A stretch of DNA of 64,000 bases from assembly GCA_003290165.1 (NCBI GenBank), contig QNQO01001157.1, positions 124,001 to 188,000 of the forward strand. The letters are read 5' to 3'. Shown in pieces: positions 58,896 to 64,000 of this stretch (its first letter is position 1; each line of letters begins with the position of its first letter). The notes under the pieces are model-generated. The model saw nothing but the letters and a program-made list of their open reading frames with translations, searched no databases and was not told the DNA's origin. Position numbers and translations under genes: made by a program. Origin of the DNA: Berberis thunbergii (lineage: Eukaryota; Streptophyta; Magnoliopsida; Ranunculales; Berberidaceae).

Positions 58896-59992
58896 CAGGG
58901 ATGAAGCTACGTGGGAGCACTTGCCCCTACTAATTTTGGAATTTTTTTTAGTTAATGCTAATTCGCCCACCCTTGCGACGCCAACGACTATGTCCCGCCC
59001 CACCCCTTCGTCTCTCTATTCTCTGCAACGCCGACGACACTGCTCCACCCCTTTTCTCTCTTCTGCTCCCTTTCTCTATTTAATGCGATGCAGGCAATCG
59101 CCCCGCCTCCTACTTTCTCCCTCTCCTTCCTTTTTGCTTGATTTAGTTTTTTTCCCACCATCGCCATCAGCCACCAGCAACCGCAACCTCTCTTGCGTGC
59201 TTTGAAGAAGAAGAAAAAGGTTTATATATTTTCTCAAGTATCTCCAGTTCTAATTTTGTATTTTATTCATATGATTTTTCTAGAAATCCTTTAATTTTTC
59301 CTCAAATACATGTTTATATCTCGATATTCACATGTGGATCATTGTTTGAAGGACATTTTGGTAATCCACGTGAGCCTTTGACAGTCAATGCACGTTGATT
59401 GCTATGAGACTGCAATAGTGATTAATGATGGGGTAATCTCTAATGCTATTTATGATGAACTCGTCTAATTGTCGAGGGAATGGGCGAGGAAAATAGCGAG
59501 GGAGGGAGAAAGGGAAGGGGGGGACCGTTCATCCCCTTTGGGATGTGTGCAAGGAAAAGACGACACACATCCCGAGGGGGATGAACGATCCCCCCCCTTT
59601 GACTCTCTCCCTCGTTGTTTTCCTCGCCCATTCCCTCGACAATTAGATTTTTTTGATTTATGATAGGTGGCAAATCGCAAGTAACCCAATTGTTTTTGTC
59701 CACGTCTAATTTTACCTTTGAAATTAATTTTCCCCTTAACTATATATACCAATTCGGTTTGCCCCCATATATTTATCTTTTGTGCTCTTACAAAGTAACA
59801 TTTTGAATGTATTTTATTCCTCATAGATTAGAAGAATTTATTTTCTTCCCCATAGCAATTGGTGTTTTGTAGAGTTATTTATGTATTGTTTGAATTAAAT
59901 TTTTTGTCAAAGTAATTAATTATTATATTATCATTAATAACTAAGAACTATCACTCCGCCTCTATTAAAAAAAAATCTTAGCTCCGTCACTG
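58896..59992. mobile_element. hAT non-autonomous element in RPL8 pseudogene
   Basis: 1097 bp. Ends CAGGGATGAAGCTA and, as reverse complement, CAGTGACGGAGCTA. 8-bp flanks CTCTACGG (58888-58895) and CTCCACGG (59993-60000), 7 of 8 alike, both being RPL8 sequence. Contains a foldback MITE (59464-59647). No transposase seen; open frames at 58885-59205 look compositional. Confidence 0.8.
59464..59647. mobile_element. Foldback MITE, copy C
   Basis: 184 bp. Ends TCTAATTGTCGAGGGAATG and the same as reverse complement. Arms run through gcgaggaaaa-agcgaggg, a purine tract, and ccgttcatcccctt-gggatgtgtg to a short loop near 59553-59563. Same family as copies at 4221, 23167 and 23821. Confidence 0.9.
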
Positions 59993-60459
59993 CTCCACGG
60001 GATTCATAGCCACGCCATGAACTTTATGCCAACAGTTTCTCTTGACTTTGTACTTGTGATGGACATTTCCTGCTTTCAACATAGGCTTTTCAGCTCTTCC
60101 TCAGCCAATAACTTGACCAATCATAGCACGACACCGTACAATCTTTTTGGCTCCAGAAGGAAGTTTGATCCTAAAAATTTTATCCAATGTTAACTATGGG
60201 TAAGCGTCTTTATTAAGAAACTAGCTTCTGCCAAAAAAAGGAATGTCAAACTTCCTACATTTTTGTAGAATTATTATACCAAATTAATAACCCCTCATAT
60301 ATGAACCATAAAAGGATATTTCTACTAGTCTGTGTCAAGACTTCATTCATGTAGCTCTAAAAAGAAGACTAATAGTAATAACTCAACTAGTCAACTAACA
60401 CTGGTCATCTAAAAAGATAATGCCTTAAACAGATCAGTTGGGACACTAGGCATTTTGGT

Positions 60460-61880
60460 GAACTCAATCCATCTCTTAGAAATCCTTTTTGGGATAATAT
60501 CTGCTCTCTACAATTTCCAAAACCTTCATGGGATCATTATTAGGGACCTTAACTGTGAGACCCTTGTGTGGGCTTGGAGCCCAATAGGCTTGTGGATCCC
60601 AAGAGGGGTTGGACTAGCTACTAAGGGGAGATCATAGTCCCACATCGCCTGGGTGCGGGATGGTGATGTGCTATATATGTGCCAGGTTGGATCCCCATAG
60701 TAAGAGGCATTTTAAAGCCGTGCGGGTCGGTTGGGCCTAAAGTGGACAATATCTTACTATAAGGATCGGGTCGTTAAAGAATGGTATCAGAGTCTGACCC
60801 AGCCAAAAGTGTGTCGACGTGGACGTTGGGTCTGTGTGGCCAACGAGGACGTTGGGCCCTAAGGGGGTGGACTATGAGACCCTTGTGTGGGTGGACCTGA
60901 GGGGGAGGGTGAGGGTGAGGGTGGGGGTTGGAGACCAATAGACCCAATAGGCCTGTGGATCCTAAGAGGGGTTGGACTAGCTACCAAGGGGAGATCATAG
61001 TCCCACATCCCCTGGGTGCGGGATGGTAATGTGCTATGTATGTGCGAGGTTGGACCCCATAGTAAGAGGCATTTTAAAGCCATGCGGGCCGCTTGGGCCC
61101 AAAGCGGACAATATTTTACTGTGCGGATCGGGTCGTTACATTAACCTTAATGTCATTCTCAATCCAGGGGAAAAAATGGGGGGTAACTAGCCCATTATCT
61201 CCTCCCTTAGCCACTTTCACACTTTCATTTACAACCACAACCTTCTTGATTTTTCTCTTACTGGATCCCAATTCACTTGGAATAACAAACATAAAGACAA
61301 AAATGAGATTATGGCCAAACTAGATCACATCTTAGTGACCACTGATTAGGTGAACATGTTTTCTTCTGCCACGGCCCGTACTATTCATACTTCCACCTCG
61401 GATCATCATGTTCTTTCTCTGCAACTAGTTTCCAATTTTTCTAATGGTCCAAAGCCTTTTAAAATTTTCCAAATGTGGACTAGAGACCCACAGTGTAGAA
61501 ACTGGTTGAATCTTCTTGGGCTCCAAAGCGTCACCACAAACCTGATCAAAACTTCCATATCAAAACTAAAAGGTTGAGTTATTGTCTGTCTAGGTGGAAC
61601 CACAATGAGTTCAAAAATATTCAATTATACATTCAAAAGACTCATAAAGCCCTTGATGTTCTCCAAAATGAACATCCCTCCACTCAAAATGCTTTGCCTA
61701 TTGCCTTTCTCGAGGACCGGCTCTCGGAGCTCCTGGTTAGAGATGAACTTTTTTGGAAAAATAAGTTTGGTCGCTCATGGCTCAGAGAGGGAGATAAGAA
61801 TACTAAGTTATTGCATTTGTTGATGATTTCAGCTAAAAATTGTGGGTGTATTTTACCTTTTTTAAGTTTTTCAGCAGAAA
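60460..61880 (+). mobile_element. LINE fragment (endonuclease and RT N-terminal part), split by TRIM
   Basis: Endonuclease pieces before and after the TRIM: FWDNICSLQFPKPSWDHY, DLN, then NVILNPGEKMGG; further LLDFSLTGSQFTWNNKHKDK, MAKLDHILVTTD, TSDHHVLSLQL and GPKPFKIFQMW (EEP endonuclease end). Next comes the linker before RT: LSRWNHNEFKNIQ, LEDRLSELLVRDELFWKNK and SWLREGDKNTKLLHL. The RT core is absent and the fragment stops at about 61880 against a terpene synthase piece. Frame breaks at about 61195, 61345 and 61574. Confidence 0.8.
60554..61140 (+). mobile_element. TRIM (terminal-repeat retrotransposon in miniature)
   Basis: Complete: 5' LTR 60554-60778 (TGTGAGACCC...TCGTTAAA), primer site TGGTATCAGAGT at 60782-60793 (initiator tRNA-Met type), about 94-bp interior, polypurine AAGGGGGTGGA at 60861-60871, 3' LTR 60873-61140 (TATGAGACCC...TCGTTACA). 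Perfect target duplication TTAAC at 60549-60553 and 61141-61145. The 3' LTR is longer by a (GAGGGT)n-like purine stretch at about 60895-60930. No coding capacity. Confidence 0.92.
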
Positions 61881-61960
61881 AGCTTAAATTTCACATCTTT
61901 CTTCAACTTCTCCATTCGATTTTTGTATCCTACACACACAATTTTTCATGTTAGTGTAAG
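61881..61960 (-). pseudogene. TPS: Third terpene synthase fragment (start of exon 2)
   Basis: Minus strand: intron 1 end (GTGTGTAG at about 61937-61930) then exon 2 encoding [13 protein letters not shown], nearly identical to the start of exon 2 in the terpene synthase at 53772-57145; the intron side also matches (attttt-atgttagtgtaag). The exon's first codons have a deletion that shifts the frame. It is cut at 61881 by LINE sequence and at 61961 by an LTR element. Same orientation as the two larger copies. Confidence 0.85.
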
Positions 61961-61961
61961 T

Positions 61962-63086
61962 TGTTGGAGATATATGACTAGATTCAATGCCTTGTGTGAT
62001 TGAAGATCGGATTTATGTGATTGAAGATTGAAGAGATTAGTTAAGATTCATTTACTTGTTTAGAGTTTGTACTATAGTAGTAAGCTTCCTCTATTTATAA
62101 AGACTTTGATTTATCAATCTAATCATCCAAGAATTATCAATAAACATGTTTTTCAACATGTATAAGAGTCACTAAATTCATATAAGTTTTGATCGATCTT
62201 TGGTTTTATGATTATTTGCTGGCGGTATCTACCAAACAAACTACCGTCTACCGGCCACAATTTTTGCTCTCTTAATTCATTTTTTTGTTTCAGTGCCATG
62301 GGGTTTTTTTTTTTTTTTTTTTAATTCTGTCTTCCATTCTAAATTAAATATGTGTAGCTATTGGCATCTTTGAGCATGATATATATATTTTTTTATTTTA
62401 GTCTTTTAATCAATTAAAACTAATGTTATTTATCATACCAACAAATGCTTCATCAATCAAACTCTTAGTGTATGATCCATCAAGGCCACCAATTCAGCAA
62501 GTAGTCTCTCACCCAAACCACCATTCCCACGGATGCTTAATCGTTGTTTTGTCTCCTTACTTTTGTCTTAAAAAGGCCACGCCAAAAACTATGTCATATT
62601 TATATTACCCATTTTTATTGTAAAAATGAAACTCAAATGTGTGGATTTGGACTTAAAGCTCGCATAAGCCATACCTATTGTTTTTTTTTTCATTTTGTCG
62701 AGCCTTTGAATCCATTAGAGATCAAGTTCATGTTCTTATAGAGCGTCTGAATCTGTTAGAGATCAAGCTCACATTCTCATAGAGCCTCAAAATCTCAATT
62801 TGGCTCAGGTTCATAAAAAAAAACAAACAAACAAACAAACAAAAAGAGGATTGGAACAACATCTACAGGTGGCCATGAACCAACAATATTAGCAATGGAT
62901 CATGGAGTATCAATAATATTAGTAATGGTCAGTGGTTTACTCTCGAAGTGGCAATCTCAAAAAGGTTTTTTTTCAAACTTAAAGACAAAATCTCCATGAG
63001 ATTGAAAGGGGAATGTTGGAGATATATGGCTAGATTCAATGCACTATGTGATTGAAGGTCGGGTTGATATGGTTGAAGATTATAAT
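61962..63086 (+). mobile_element. LTR element, non-autonomous, 3' LTR cut by hAT
   Basis: TGTTGGAGATATATG begins both repeats (61962 and 63014), with about 70 bp of further match (tagattcaatgc, tgtgattgaag). A polypurine tract GAAAGGGGAA sits right before the second copy (63004-63013), marking it as the 3' LTR. The interior, about 62290-63003, has an AAAC microsatellite at about 62819-62843 and no recognisable gag or pol. The second LTR breaks off at 63086. Confidence 0.65.
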
Positions 63087-64000
63087 CAGTGCCGGACCCA
63101 GGATTTTAGTCAAAGGAGATTGAAACGAGAATTAATTATATTGATATAGTAGTTATCAAGGACGGATTCAAAAAAAAAATTTACTATCCAAGTTAGTAAC
63201 TAATACAACTATCAAAATTACATTGCATGTACCAAATTGAATCTAGTATAGTCCAAATTTAAGCCAAAATAAGATCAATACCGATAACCTTAGCAAGTAT
63301 ATAACAAGAATGCATAACTAAAATCATAAAATAATTAGGATAAGTATCTAGTTGAAGCTTAAAAAATCTGAAATTTGCGAATATAATAAAATCTTAATAT
63401 AATTTTATAGAAAAAATGGTTTATATAAGCCTCAAATTTTGTATAAGTTGACTAATTGTATATATTATACTTATTAGTTTAGATATTAATCAAATATTTT
63501 TTTGGAGGTTTTATGCCATTTGTGAACAAACAATTTATTTTTTAATGTTTGCAATTACAAATAAAACTGCATTGAAAACAAAAAATTAGGGGCATGTCAC
63601 AATGATAGAAATAATAATTGTCAATAGTCATAAAAAAAATATTATACTCTTCAAGAGGACCAAAAAAAAAATTTATACTAAAATGAATTTTTTTTAATGT
63701 TGTAATTACTAATAAAATTGCATTGAAAATACAAAAAATTAGCCGAGTAACAATGACAGAGAATAGTAATTATCAATAAATATAAAAATGTATAGTTAAT
63801 AGTAACTGTCAATAATCATAAAAAAATCTTACACTCCAATAATATCGAACTCGTGTCGTTTATAAAAAAAATATTAAACTTCTACCCCCTACACCAAGAA
63901 ACACATGTAAAAATAATTGAATGAACAATTGTCATATTATATTATATATTATACAATGATTTTTTTATAAGCCTAAGTATTTTAAAATATTATGAAAGTT
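63087..64000 (+). mobile_element. hAT-like element, left end only
   Basis: Starts CAGTGCCGGACCCAGGATTTT-like sequence, similar to the CAGTGACGGAGCTA end of the hAT at 58896-59992, inside the LTR of the previous element. The remainder to the window end is AT-rich without coding signatures; the other terminus is outside the window. Confidence 0.45.

Larger units (their letters stand above)
58727..60172 (-). pseudogene. RPL8: 60S ribosomal protein L8 (uL2) pseudogene, split by hAT
   Basis: Minus strand from 60172: [43 protein letters not shown]; after the hAT insertion (58896-59992), HPMGGGNHQHIGHASTIHRD, VSLIAARRTG, AAATTSKAEKGA and a TAG at 58729-58727. This is the C-terminal half of eukaryotic uL2, including the GGGNHQHIGHAS signature near the peptidyl transferase centre. 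Stops (Q/G to stop changes near 60092 and 58818) and substitutions show it is dead. No intron interrupts it, which suggests a processed copy, but I see no clear poly(A) tail. Confidence 0.85.

Noticed and set aside
59001..59205. Small protein gene inside the hAT
   Set aside because: Ser/Pro-rich frame from pyrimidine-rich DNA, no family motif.
59446..59824. Several 60-120 codon ORFs on both strands
   Set aside because: Produced by the palindrome of foldback MITE copy C.

Overview
This is plant nuclear DNA, almost certainly from a eudicot. It is AT-rich, its genes are split by GT-AG introns, it contains terpene synthase genes with the seven-exon layout, and it is filled with Ty3-gypsy and Ty1-copia LTR retrotransposons, hAT, PIF/Harbinger, CACTA and Mutator-type elements, SINEs and a TRIM. 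I cannot name the species. The host genes I can support are two terpene synthases plus a third fragment (all on the minus strand, a dispersed tandem family), a damaged GASA/snakin-type gene, and pieces of a 60S ribosomal protein L8 (uL2) pseudogene.

Layout. 1-1154: LINE remnant and the 3' flank of terpene synthase 1. 1155-4220: terpene synthase 1, exons 2-7 intact, exon 1 cut off at a hairpin MITE. 4386-5785: no gene seen. 5786-24299: a deep nest, outermost a Mutator-like element (9-bp target duplication), inside it a hAT, inside that a Tat-type LTR element (6577-22154, target duplication ATAAC), and inside that both an Athila-type element and a solo LTR; the solo LTR itself holds a PIF/Harbinger element that has captured the start of a CTP synthase gene. 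24309-29351: a second, internally deleted Athila-type element. 29352-45082: Tat-type sequence with a shared central LTR, split by a complete 9-kb chromovirus-like gypsy element (33021-42026, duplication ATCTT). 45661-46001: GASA-like gene. 46429-48012: small non-autonomous LTR element. 48510-53498: Ty1-copia element carrying a captured receptor-kinase ectodomain exon. 53772-57145: terpene synthase 2, complete, seven exons, 602 residues. 58328-60172: CACTA MITE, then an RPL8 pseudogene split by a hAT. 60460-61880: LINE remnant split by a TRIM. 61881-61960: third terpene synthase fragment. 61962-64000: LTR element and the start of a hAT.

Terpene synthase 2 is the only gene in the window that looks fully intact. 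It encodes a plastid-targeted TPS-b type enzyme, expected to make monoterpenes (or isoprene-like C5-C10 products) from prenyl diphosphates. Terpene synthase 1 is a close paralogue about 50 kb away with a broken first exon. Most of the distance between the two is explained by transposon insertion, so the cluster was probably much tighter originally.

Element boundaries were established by reading terminal repeats and target-site duplications directly from the sequence. Family names (Tat, Athila, Tekay-like) rest on remembered protein and primer-site motifs, not on a database search.
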